Assembly (NCBI GenBank): GCA_003427395.1
Contig: BFEA01000226.1
Coordinates: 459,609-481,999, forward strand
Source: Chara braunii
Lineage: Eukaryota > Streptophyta > Charophyceae > Charales > Characeae
Direction of reading: 5' to 3'
DNA length: 22,391 nt
Made by a program: the position numbers and the translations under genes. Shown one piece after another: positions 9,015 to 17,727 of the stretch (its first letter is position 1; every line of letters begins with the position of its first letter). The notes under the pieces were generated by a model, which saw nothing but the letters and a program-made list of their open reading frames with translations, was not told the origin of the DNA and searched no databases.

Positions 9015-10734
9015 ATATTTTCTTCATAAATGTCTGAATGTTCCGACAACTCCCTCTTCCCTACCAGCATATGAGGTCCCGTCCTGCTCGTCTGGTTGAA
9101 ATCAATCGGATCCCGTGAAGACGTGTATCATTGAATGTAAAGAGACCAGCAAGATTGAGTGATTTTATTCCGTCCTTCTCTCTACTCCATCGTATCTGAT
9201 GGTTAATGCGTGACTAATCTCTCATACATATGTATCGATTGAATTGTTACCCTGACGATGGGAATGAAGTAGGAACCTGATGTGATCATTTCGATGCATG
9301 CTTAACTATTCGTACAAATGAAGGATGGTCATTCTCACGACCGTGACTAATTGGATTGCATGGAATTGCGCCCTAGACCAGTTTGCATAATAAATGGAAG
9401 ATAATGCACAATGTGATGTTTGTTTATTCCTTTGATCGAATAGCGGATTGATTAGACATACGCAATCATCCTCGCTTATGTCATGTGGAGCATTGTGGAC
9501 CAATTGCCTCGATTCGATCGGGCGTCGATTTCCCGTACCCCCATCACGCCCGTTCCCATATAACGAGGAAAGGACAAGTGTATGTGAGTGAGGCGTACGA
9601 GAAACCGTTGCCAAGATCGGCGGGTGCTAGTATTTTCCTCCCAAAACGAGGTGTTTGGGATTCATAGACGCTAGTTTTGTCATTATTGATATTTGCTTCC
9701 CCCCATACTAATTGTTATTGCCTTTTAACGAATTGATTGTCATTCCGTGGACTGCGGTGACACCCCATTGGCCTAACACTCTGTGCAGCGATTTTTGTCA
9801 CACACAGTGTTATCGAAAAGGGGTTTCACTGCCGGGCAAGTGGCGAGGATGAACACAAGGAAAGAGTGACCAGACTGAGGTCATCCATATCGGATTCCGA
9901 ACTCTGTAGCAAACGGCACCGGGACTTAATTCGAAAAACGAGATCCCACATGGGTACCCCCTCCCTTCCGTTCGAAAAGATGTCGTGTAGCCCGCATGAA
10001 AGTTCAAAGATACTTTTTGGATTAAGAAAACGTTCGAAAGCGGCACGCGCTATTTCTTTCCCGCGCGACTATGACCATTTCTCACTAAACTAGAACAACA
10101 CGGGGATTTCAGTTTTGTCTGTCCCCACACTCAATTTTCCCAAAAATCCTTCGCACATCCCATTTTGGTGTTCTTCCAGGACCTATTCGGCATATTTTAT
10201 CACTTTGGCCGGAAGATAGCGCCAGCGCAGGGCGTGATGTTGAATGTCACAGACTTCCCTACTCCTACTCCGCTCCCACCTCCTGCCTCCCTCGTAATGA
10301 ATATGTACTCGGGTGTTCGTCTTCTGATGTGAGTGTGAGGCCCTTTATGACTTCCTTTGATTGATGGATCTGTCCGCAATTTCAGCCTCCCGTGGATGTC
10401 TCTGACCATAGCTAACACCAGTGGCGGCCTCGTCAAAGAAAAATTGTTGGGCTAAGTGCTGGTGGTTAAATGTCCTTCAGGACATCACAAGTTGCCCAAA
10501 AGAAAAACAAAATAATGTGTTTAGGTCAGCCCCTTTATGGGTCTAGTACATGCCAGCCAAAGGCTGCTGGCCCTTTAGGAGGCCGCCCGCCGCCGATGTA
10601 TTTTATCAACGCATTGGCGCGCTAGCCTCCGAAATGTTAAGAGGGGCTCAATCGGATTCTTAACTTGGCTGGGGTCATGTGCTGGTGGTTTAGGGCCTCT
10701 TTTTTTATGTTCGCCAAGCGGGACCTAAGAAGCA
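9013..10734. other. Non-genic DNA upstream of the retrotransposon
   Basis: No frame carries a recognisable domain. Short frames at 9485-9667 and 9866-10093 are not supported by anything beyond length. The palindrome ATGTCCT-TC-AGGACAT lies at 10470-10485. The 3' edge at about 10734 is the left flank of the LTR element. Confidence 0.45.
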
Positions 10735-11127
10735 TGTGATAAGCTCAGATCCGTACCGCGCGGCTTGCCGTATCCCTGAGAAAACATCCCGCGGAAGCCC
10801 CGAAGTACTGACGCGGATAGAAAGGGGTTTTTCTTTCTTTTTGCTTTCGTTTTCTTTTTGAAACGGCTTTTTCATTTTGTTTGGTTAATAACTCCCGCGG
10901 GCGAATAGCGGCCGCGGTATGAAAACCAAGAAACGGGCGCGGTTGGGACTTTTTGAATTTTTGCGCGCGTGCCCAAGCTCCGGTTTCTTCGCGCGTCTCG
11001 CATCCTCGTTTCTTGCTTTGCATCCTCGCGCCATCTTCCCTTCTTGCTGCGCGCGTTTTCCCCATGCAGGACTCTTCGTCTTCCCTACGCCCAGCTTGAT
11101 CCTTACCCCGTCTTCCTCCGCGAAGTG

Positions 11128-11132
11128 ATTGG
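11128..11132 (+). promoter_or_regulatory. Inverted CCAAT box in the LTR U3
   Basis: ATTGG (the reverse complement of CCAAT) lies about 190 bp before the TATA box and is preserved in the 3' LTR at 21732-21736. It probably belongs to the element promoter. Confidence 0.4.
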
Positions 11133-11322
11133 CTACGTAGTTGGGATGCTCGGATCAATGTGGAAAGCGGGAAACCGCGCACCACTTGGACGAACACCCC
11201 AATCACGTCGCCATGCAATCCCGCGGATCGAACCCTCTAACTCCCCACCTCTCTCTCCTGTCCTGCTCATCTACACCCTGCGCTGCCCGCACCTCGCGTT
11301 GTTAACCCGCCGCCTCCCGCGC

Positions 11323-11328
11323 TATAAA
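11323..11328 (+). promoter_or_regulatory. LTR TATA box
   Basis: GCTATAAATTTGC follows a C-rich stretch and is followed by a pyrimidine-rich start region (CCTCTCCTCTCCCTC), as expected for a U3/R boundary. The 3' LTR has TTTAAA at the matching position (21927-21932), so one copy has lost the consensus. Confidence 0.6.
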
Positions 11329-11895
11329 TTTGCACAACCCTCTCCTCTCCCTCTCTTTTGATGGCTGCAATGCTGCGCGAGCTATGCACGAGAGTCCGCG
11401 GCGCCGAACAGGCTCGACGAGCCCAAGGCCGGGCGGAGTGACAACGTGGGGTGGACCCCGCGGTAGTCTCGGGGCGAAGCAGTCGGAGGGACTGAGCAGT
11501 GGTGGGGATTGGACGCCGGCCGCGACGGGGCCTTGTGGCTATGGTGGTCGGTGGTCTTGGGAAGTTTTAAAGGCTGCGCCTAGGGGCGGCAGTTAATTGA
11601 AATTTTTGTGTACAAGAAGGACTCGCTTTTATCTCCATTGCTGCTTTGTCTATGCATGTCGTGAAGCCCCGAGTGAGGGGAGCTGGTTATGCGCATGAGT
11701 GACGTCGAAGGTCCATGGATGATTAGATGTCCTGTCAAGGGTTGTTGATTGCATGCATGTATGTGTGTATGTACTCGTCCGGGCGGGGATGGGGAAACTG
11801 AACTGGGGGACCGTCTGCTTAGGAGTATGAGTGTGTTGATCCGGTTGTTCCCCTCCCCTTCGCAGCCTTTCGTGCGCTCTCGCGCGGTCTTGGCG

Positions 11896-11897
<2 letters not shown>

Positions 11898-11952
<55 letters not shown>
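11898..11952. repeat. (CT)n microsatellite inside the 5' LTR
   Basis: A CT tract of about 55 bp followed by CCCTCCCTCCC. It would lie in the transcribed leader downstream of the TATA box. The corresponding part of the 3' LTR is outside the window. Confidence 0.95.
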
Positions 11953-11957
<5 letters not shown>

Positions 11958-13010
11958 CCTCCCTTTTCGATCGCCTTCCTTTTGAACTAACAGTCATCGC
12001 CTTTTAGAGCTTCTTGTCCCCGTACCGGTGGCGTCAACCGCCTGCGTCCGCACGGACGGTCGACGCCCCCGCCAAGGGGAGAAAGCTTAGATTTCGTCAT
12101 CCTCCCCCTACGCACCCACTTTTGAGAGAGAAGAGTTGAGACGATTGATTGTATGAATTCGGTGTTGGTTCGGATGATCGGAAACGCGGGATCTTGCCCG
12201 TGTTCATCACGTACCTCCGATCGTCTTATTTCCCTACCAACCTTCCCCATCACAGATGACGACAGCGTCTACTACGATGCGGACGTACGGCGCGCGCTAA
12301 GACGGACGGAGCAAGTGTGTTGGCAAGACCCGCCTCGGGCTTGTGAGATAAGGGGGAACGGGTTTGCGTTGATTGATCGCTTTGATTCCCCGACTCTAAT
12401 ATTGCCTTATACGGGTTTAACGGTGTTGCCCTGGTCGGCCGCTCACGTCGCGTGGTGACCCCAGTTTGATTGTCGCTGGTGTCGCCAGTGGGACTCGTGT
12501 TTGTGGCGACGGCTGGTCCTGGGTTACGAGGGAGCGACACGTTTCCCCGAGCTTTCCCGTAGTGCGGGAGCGCTGGCCGCGCAATTTCGAATTCAGATGC
12601 CGGCGAGTCCTCCCGCCGCTTTACCCTCTCGGAAACTTTCATGCGGGCTCTATGAGTCCGACGCCGAGGCTTGAAGGCCTCGAACCCACCACCTATCCCC
12701 GGAACCCATGACGGCCGGAGTTTTTGCCGTCTGCCGCCATGGCCTCCTCCCCTTGATGCCTTTTCCCGTCCCGATGCGCGACCGCAATTCATTTTCACAG
12801 AAACCCTTCTGATTTTATCGTTTCGGAGTAATCCGACCCCCGCGGGACTTCGTAACGACAGTTCGACTCCAAGAAAAACCTCGGCCATGAAACGAGAGCC
12901 TCCCGTTCCGCCCTGGAGACTCAACTCTTACAACCAAAAATCCTCGGCCATGCCCCTCCTAGAATTCTGATAGGCGACCCCGTACGGGAAGCTGCAAGGG
13001 GGCGTGAGGT

Positions 13011-13022
13011 TGGTATCAGAGC
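13011..13022 (+). other. Primer-binding site, initiator Met-tRNA type
   Basis: TGGTATCAGAGC is complementary to the 3' end of plant initiator Met-tRNA (GCTCTGATACCA) and is the commonest primer site of plant LTR retrotransposons. Animal initiator Met-tRNA would give TGGTAGCAGAG. This supports a streptophyte host and marks the LTR/leader boundary. Confidence 0.9.
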
Positions 13023-13262
13023 TGATTCGTTTCAGCTCCGAGGTTTTCCTAGGATGTTTATCCTGTTTTAAAGTTTCTCCTTTTATTCTTTTTGATCTTT
13101 TCACTAGAATTTTCGCATTTTTTTTTAGAAGGCTGGCTCCCCGTCGACGGAGACCCGCGAATAGCAATCAGAACCGAGCGAGGGGCCGGGCTCGAAACCC
13201 GCCTCCCGCGATGGTGGAACCCGGAATCGGGGGTGAAAAACGACGGCGACAACCACGCGAAG

Positions 13263-13961
13263 ATGGCCAATCATCCCTTGTACTTTGTACCTCCTCCCTC
13301 CGAAGTTCCCATTTTTTCTGAAGATGACACCGATCCTCGCACCTGGCTAGCTGCCTTGAAAGCCGAGGGCTGGTCGGACCAGTTGCTCCGAGAATGAATT
13401 CCCGAAAGGTTAGCCGGAACCGCTTTTGAGTGGTACGGACAAAACCCCTTCACTAATTGGGCAGCCTTCCAGAGGAAATTTCTCGATAGATTTGATCACA
13501 TCGCACTATGTCAATGCCTCCGTTTAATAAAGGAATACACACAACAGCCTCGGGAAACCTTGGCTAGATATGCTGAAAGTTTTACGTACCTAGCCGAACG
13601 CTCCAGGGTGGATGAGAAAATGGTACGGACTGATTTCGTCACAGGACTGTCAGACTCTCGTCTGCGGAAAAAGATCCGCAAGAAATGCAACCCTATAGAA
13701 CATACCCTGACGGAGCTAATTCAGTACGCAATTAAGTACGGGAAAGAAAATTACGATGTGGGCCTGGACTCAGAATCCGACGAAGATGACCCTTCGGGTG
13801 TTCGACGCAATAGCTACTCCGCTACGGCACGAATGTTCGAAGATTGCTTCGGGTTGGGACCGGCAAAAAAGGCTCCGATCGGAAAGCTTCTTCCTCAGCT
13901 TCGGCCTCCCATCGCTCTTGTCAAACGCAAGGAAGCCGGGGCGAGGAAGAAGCATCCATGA
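13263..13961 (+). pseudogene. gag: gag, capsid part (one stop, then a frame change)
   Basis: Encodes the structural Gag polyprotein that forms the cytoplasmic virus-like particle. I take the ATG at 13263, which begins the sequence around MANHPLYF; an in-frame extension to 13092 exists but lies in the leader. The family pattern of the retrotransposon Gag domain is visible: ALKAEGW, then GTAFEWYG, W-x2-F-x5-DRF, and ETLARYAESFTYLA. TGA at 13395-13397 interrupts the frame between the N-terminal helices and the FEWYG segment. At 13865-13871 the reading register changes: this frame closes at 13959-13961, while the homologous Gag sequence continues in the -1 frame toward the zinc knuckle. Confidence in the family is high; this copy is broken. 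Confidence 0.85.
13865..13871 (+). other. A AAA AAG heptamer at the Gag frame change
   Basis: In the Gag reading frame the bases read gcA AAA AAG, the X XXY YYZ form of a -1 frameshift site. A -1 slip here joins the capsid frame to the frame encoding the CCHC knuckle and protease. A one-base loss from an A7 run gives the same result. No strong downstream stem is obvious (only a 5-bp AAGCT/AGCTT pair). Confidence 0.4.
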
Positions 13962-14413
13962 ACGAAGTCGCGGCCCAACTAGTTACGGTAGTAGCCCCGT
14001 TGACCGAGTTTGTTCAAGGTCTGCAACGACAACGCATAGCGGCCGCACAACGAGAACAGGCGGCTATGGCTGCCGGAGCCCCTATGATAAGACCGGCCGT
14101 GGCTGGGGCTGTCCCACCCCTACGCTGTTACAACTGTAATCAGCCAGGCCACCTTGCGAAAGATTGTCCGAAACCCCGAACTCAGGGTGGGCCCACCGGA
14201 CCTTCTCAAATCCCGCTGGCTGCTCCCACTGCTGCAGGACAGGGGAGGGTAACCACGGTAATGGACACAGGAACGACGGAGATGGTGACCCCGGCGGCCA
14301 CTGAGATAGGACCCGATGAGTATATGGCGGCAACAATGTTCGAACCCGGGACCATCGGAGTGATACGTCACGTCCAACGGATTACCGAGGAAAGCGACCT
14401 CGGGCCGTGGTGA
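13868..14413 (+). pseudogene. gag: gag, nucleocapsid part with CCHC zinc knuckle
   Basis: In frame 2 the protein continues from the capsid region through a Ser-rich and charged linker to a single retroviral-type zinc knuckle, C-x2-C-x4-H-x4-C (CYNCNQPGHLAKDC), at 14126-14167. This motif binds element RNA during packaging. It is followed by a Pro/Gly/Thr-rich tail. TGA at 14411-14413 interrupts the frame, but the same frame resumes directly afterwards (RGFEDL...), which suggests the stop is a mutation within a continuous Gag-Pro frame. Confidence 0.85.
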
Positions 14414-15316
14414 CGAGGATTCGAGGATCTTGCGGCACCTGGTCCTGAATACAAGGATGGCCATATCGACGTATTGGATGCCTTGAAGGCTTTGGATCTT
14501 CGGATCCCCGTCCCTATTCCATATCTGCTAACCATTTCCGAAGCGGCTAACGAAAAGTTGATCGAATGGTGCCTCAAAAACAGGCGTCGATTCGAGGAAA
14601 GTCGAAAGGGCAAAAAGCCGGTCCTACGGGACCTACCAACTAAGGAGGAGTCACAGCCCTCAACCTAAGAGGTGGACAAAGCCAACCGGATAGGGATGAT
14701 CCAGACCGTAGATTCTGCCTCGGAAAAACCCGAGGTATTCCTCCGGGCCTATCCTATAACCTGGAAAAGCGTAGAGTGCGACTGTGAGGACTGGGGAAAC
14801 CCCCCGGCCACCATCCTAGACTCGGGATCTTCGGCGGTCGCCATTTCTTGGAGATTGACGAAACAGTTGGGAAGGGAAAGACAGGTTCAACCCCTCCGGC
14901 CGGATGAACTGTATATATCCGCTACGGAAGATAGTATTCATTGTAGAGGGCGAATAACGAATGTGCCTATACGGGTGGGGCGGATGCATTGTTTGTGTGA
15001 CGTGATTGTGCTGGATGTACAGGAGTATGATGTTCTGCTAGGCATTCCGTGGCAGGCGGCGGTCGGAGCGCGAATGCACTTTGACAGTTGTAAGGTGGTG
15101 CTCACATCGGCCCACCCCAAACCCCAAATGATACCGATGAGACTGGCAGTGCGCACGCGCACCCAGCCGGCGCCTCGCCTCACCACTAAAGCCCATCAAA
15201 TCAACATGGTCCGACGCTTGTCACCAGACGAAAATGAACCCTCGACGGAAACTGACAAGACTGATTCACCCAACCGATATCCGATCGCAGTACAGGATCG
15301 GTGGCGCCATTCTTGA
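14414..15316 (+). pseudogene. Linker and aspartic protease (retropepsin)
   Basis: The same frame as the nucleocapsid, interrupted by TAA at 14666-14668 and closed by TGA at 15314-15316. The first part (DLRIPVPIPYLLTISEAANE) resembles the linker found before the protease in plant Ty3/gypsy elements. The protease follows, with the catalytic DSGS motif encoded at 14819-14830 in the context ATILDSGSSAVAIS and the second hallmark, DVLLGIPW, near 15030-15053. Retropepsins act as dimers and cleave the Gag-Pol polyprotein. The catalytic Asp is intact, but the upstream stops would prevent normal synthesis. Confidence 0.85.
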
Positions 15317-15667
15317 CGGCGAGAACCACTGGAAATAGTTCGGAGGGAGACCAATTGGTCGCACGCGTTCTCCTCCGTGGTGCAGGGGGAACCCCTGCTG
15401 AGGGTGTCCCGAATAGCTGACCTTTCTGAACCCCCTGTGTCCTTGTATCTCCGGACGGACCCCCTACCTAACAGATTTACCGAGCTGAGGGGGCTTTGCT
15501 TTTTATTTTTTCGACCTTCACGGCCCCTACTCACGAATGAAAAAGCCGCGATACTCCTGAAAGGGGGTGTCGTTTCAACCCCGAACGAGGAAGTATCGGT
15601 GGGGACCGAGGGAATTGGCGCAGGCCTTTTCAGTCGAACCCTCGGCCGAACCCGAACTGGACAGTGA
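15317..15667 (+). pseudogene. Pol linker between protease and RT
   Basis: The frame is shared with the protease and stays open from the TGA at 15314 to the TGA at 15665-15667. No catalytic motif is expected or seen here. Its downstream end overlaps the RT frame, which is +1 relative to it, so a frame change is needed around 15570-15660. I treat it as connecting sequence of the polyprotein, not a separate gene. Confidence 0.55.
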
Positions 15668-16430
15668 CAGTGACATGGAAAGCGAGCTGATGAGTCCAGC
15701 GGACAGCCAACTTATTGCGACGGTCCTTTCGGCAAAAACCGACAACTCTTTGTTTGGGGCCTCGCCCGATGCCAACACGTCTGTCCCCACGGTTACGACG
15801 ACGGTCTCCTTTCCTGGGGGAACCGTAGAAGTTCAGTTACCAGTCTGTGTTCCGGACGAATACAAACGCCTCCTCTTGGCGGTTATACGGGCCTATCCTG
15901 AGGCCATCAGCATTCAGGACCACGACATAGGGCTAACCCCTTTGATACAACACGCGATTGACACCGGGGATCACACCCCTATACATTGCCGACCGTACCG
16001 ATATTCCCTTAAAGAAAGCCAACTGGCGTTGGAAAGGGTACGGGAATTCGAGCGGTTGGGGTGGGTCGAACCATCGCTGGGACCATGGTCTTTTCCCGTG
16101 GTCCTCAAGCCAAAACAAAATGGCTCGGTTCGGGTATGTATCGGCTACCGGAAATTTAATGCCATCACTACCAAAGATGTGTATTCCTTGCCGCGAATTG
16201 ATGATTTGTTAGACGCTATCGGGGCCGCTCGAGTTTTTTCAAAGTTCGATATCCGACACGGTTTTCACCACGTTGCAATCCGACCGGAGGACCGACCCAA
16301 AACCGCTTTTGTCCTGTTTGAGGGCATGTGGCAATGGGTCCGGTGTCCCATGGGAATTTGTAACGCCCCTGCAACGTTTCAGCGGGCCATGAATATGGCC
16401 TTCGTTGAGTTCGTTAACAAACCCAACTAA
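15567..16430 (+). pseudogene. pol: Reverse transcriptase, N-terminal two thirds
   Basis: Copies element RNA into DNA. After an acidic linker, the palm/finger motifs follow in family order: LERVREFERLGWVEPS, SFPVVLKPKQNGSVRVCIGYRKFN, YSLPRIDDLLDAIG, FSKFDIRHGFHHVAI with the first catalytic Asp encoded at 16248-16250, then KTAFVLFEG, and VRCPMGICNAPATFQRAMN. The usual VCVDYR appears as VCIGYR. The frame closes at TAA 16428-16430, just before the YMDD motif, which lies in the next frame. An indel between about 16413 and 16440 is therefore likely. The family call is secure from several independent motifs. Confidence 0.93.
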
Positions 16431-16432
16431 CC

Positions 16433-17371
16433 CAGCCCCTGATCAATTTCTGCGTGATTGTGTACATGGATGATAGTTTGGTCTTTTAAAAAACACACGA
16501 GTACCACGTGGAACACATTGAGTGGGTTTTGCATGCACTAAAAGATGCAGGGTTCAAAGTGGCCTTGGAGAAAAGCGAGTTCTTCTTGTCGGAGATCTTA
16601 TTCGTGGGGTATATCGTCACGGTCGACGGACTAAAAACAGATCCGAGGAAGGTGGCAGCAGTTCAAGACGCCCCGGCGCCGGTCACACTCACCCAGGTTC
16701 GGGCTTTTCTAGGGCTGGCATCCTATTACCGATGCTTCATCAAGGGGTTCGCCGGCATAGCGAAGGCCCTCACGAACCTGCTGAAGAAAGAGGAACAGCT
16801 TATCTGGACGTCGAAATGCAAAGCGGCGTTTCAGGCATTGAAGGAGGCTCTGACATCTGCTCCTGTGTTGGCACGCCCCGACCCGACAAGACCATTCGCA
16901 CTGTACACAGACTGGCAGCCTCAGGCGATATCGGCGGTGCTGACTCAGCACGACAAGGACGGAAGGGAGCACGTCATTGAGTATGCATCCAAGACGCTGA
17001 GCCAGGCGCAGGCTAATTACGAAGCGTGCAAAGGTGAATGCCTGGCGGTGGTGTGGGGGATTCAGCATTTCTGACCGTATCTTTACGGCCAGAAATTTGT
17101 GCTGGTAACGGATCATCAGACGCTGCTGTCCCTACGCAACAACACAGACTACACGAGGACGCTGGGCAGGTGGGCGGTGCATCTGCAGGACTATGACTTC
17201 GACCTCCGCCACCGTGCCACGCGGCAGCATGGTAACGCCGATGGATTAACGCGCCTTCTGCCGCCCAACATAAGTCCTGCCAAAGAGCGACTCATTCTGT
17301 GGAGGCCAGAAGTCGCGGCGACGAAACCGCACTACGGGGAGCTACACGTGCTGGGTAAGGACGACGCCTGA
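16433..17371 (+). pseudogene. pol: Reverse transcriptase C-terminal part and RNase H
   Basis: Frame 2. It begins with INFCVIVYMDDSLVF, whose YMDD catalytic box is at 16463-16474. TAA at 16487-16489 falls where a Ser normally follows. The RT connection (HIEWVLHALKDAGFKVALEK, FVGYIVTVDGLKTDP, VRAFLGLASYYRCFIKGFA) leads into RNase H. There TDW (Asp at 16910), the EACKGE acidic pair (Glu at 17036) and VTDHQTL (Asp at 17111) represent the catalytic residues, ending with QHGNADGLTR. TGA at 17072-17074 replaces a position that is usually Arg, consistent with CGA to TGA decay. RNase H removes RNA from the RNA:DNA hybrid. The frame ends at TGA 17369-17371. Confidence 0.92.
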
Positions 17372-17608
17372 GTCCGGAATGGAGGTTTCATCGGAGATGG
17401 CCGATGCTATCTCTCTAGCCTCATCCCACTCCCTCGCTCTCTCGTCTAGCCCCAACTTGTCCCCTGAAACACACCTAAGTCCCTGTTTATCTGTACCTTG
17501 CCTATGATCCCGGACCAAGAAGGGTCACATCCGGGAGGGCCCAGTTTTCTTTTATGGGTACAGTGTAGTTAGTGTCATACAGTCAAATCTCACGGACAGT
17601 GCGTTAGG
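17372..17608. other. RNase H-to-integrase spacer
   Basis: About 240 bp of pyrimidine-rich sequence with no conserved motif. It probably once encoded the linker between RNase H and integrase; the frame cannot be followed. Confidence 0.45.
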
Positions 17609-17727
17609 TACCGAAGTGAAAAGACGTGGGTCTGTCCCAACTGTAGAATGGACCAAGTCCCTACCGAGAAGCGGTAACTGGATTTGCGCCAAGTGCCTGC
17701 TGGGCAGAAGCCTGGACGGACCTTCTG
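17609..17727 (+). pseudogene. Zinc-knuckle-like region before integrase (frame-disrupted)
   Basis: Frame 2 encodes TWVCPNCRMDQVPTEKR (the CPNC cysteines at 17633-17644) and then stops at TAA 17672-17674. Frame 3 immediately afterwards encodes NWICAKCLLGRSLD (cysteines at 17685 and 17694). The two W-x-C-x2-C units would form a four-cysteine zinc site once the frame is corrected. The relic element has WKCPMCRTDKIPTE at 3788-3829, so W-x-C-P-x-C-R-x-D-x-[VI]-P-T-E is conserved between diverged copies. I know no named family for it; PHD- or RanBP2-type zinc fingers are loosely similar. Confidence 0.55.

Larger units (their letters stand above)
10735..13008 (+). repeat. 5' LTR (right edge inferred from the primer site)
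   Basis: The left edge TGTGATAAGC coincides with the start of similarity to 21373. Similarity is visible to 11778 only because the window then ends. The right edge is inferred from the primer-binding site at 13011, which normally abuts the LTR, giving about 2.27 kb. A clear terminal CA is not visible just before the primer site, so the exact end is uncertain. Against the 3' copy, this LTR has an extra 27-bp T/C-rich stretch (10833-10859). It also holds a TATA box and a (CT)n tract. Long antisense frames inside it are not conserved between the two copies. Confidence 0.8.

Noticed and set aside
10745-11218. Antisense frame present in both LTRs (also 21259-21822)
   Set aside because: It recurs because the LTRs are duplicates. 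The two translations fall out of register in the middle and differ at both ends, so there is no sign of protein-level selection.
12660-12720. CGAACCC-type sequence as a tRNA T-arm
   Set aside because: No acceptor, D- or anticodon stems can be formed around it.
12250-12924. 224-codon antisense frame inside the 5' LTR
   Set aside because: Arg/Gly/Pro-rich translation typical of reverse-strand GC-rich DNA; no recognisable feature, and the matching part of the 3' LTR is not available for comparison.
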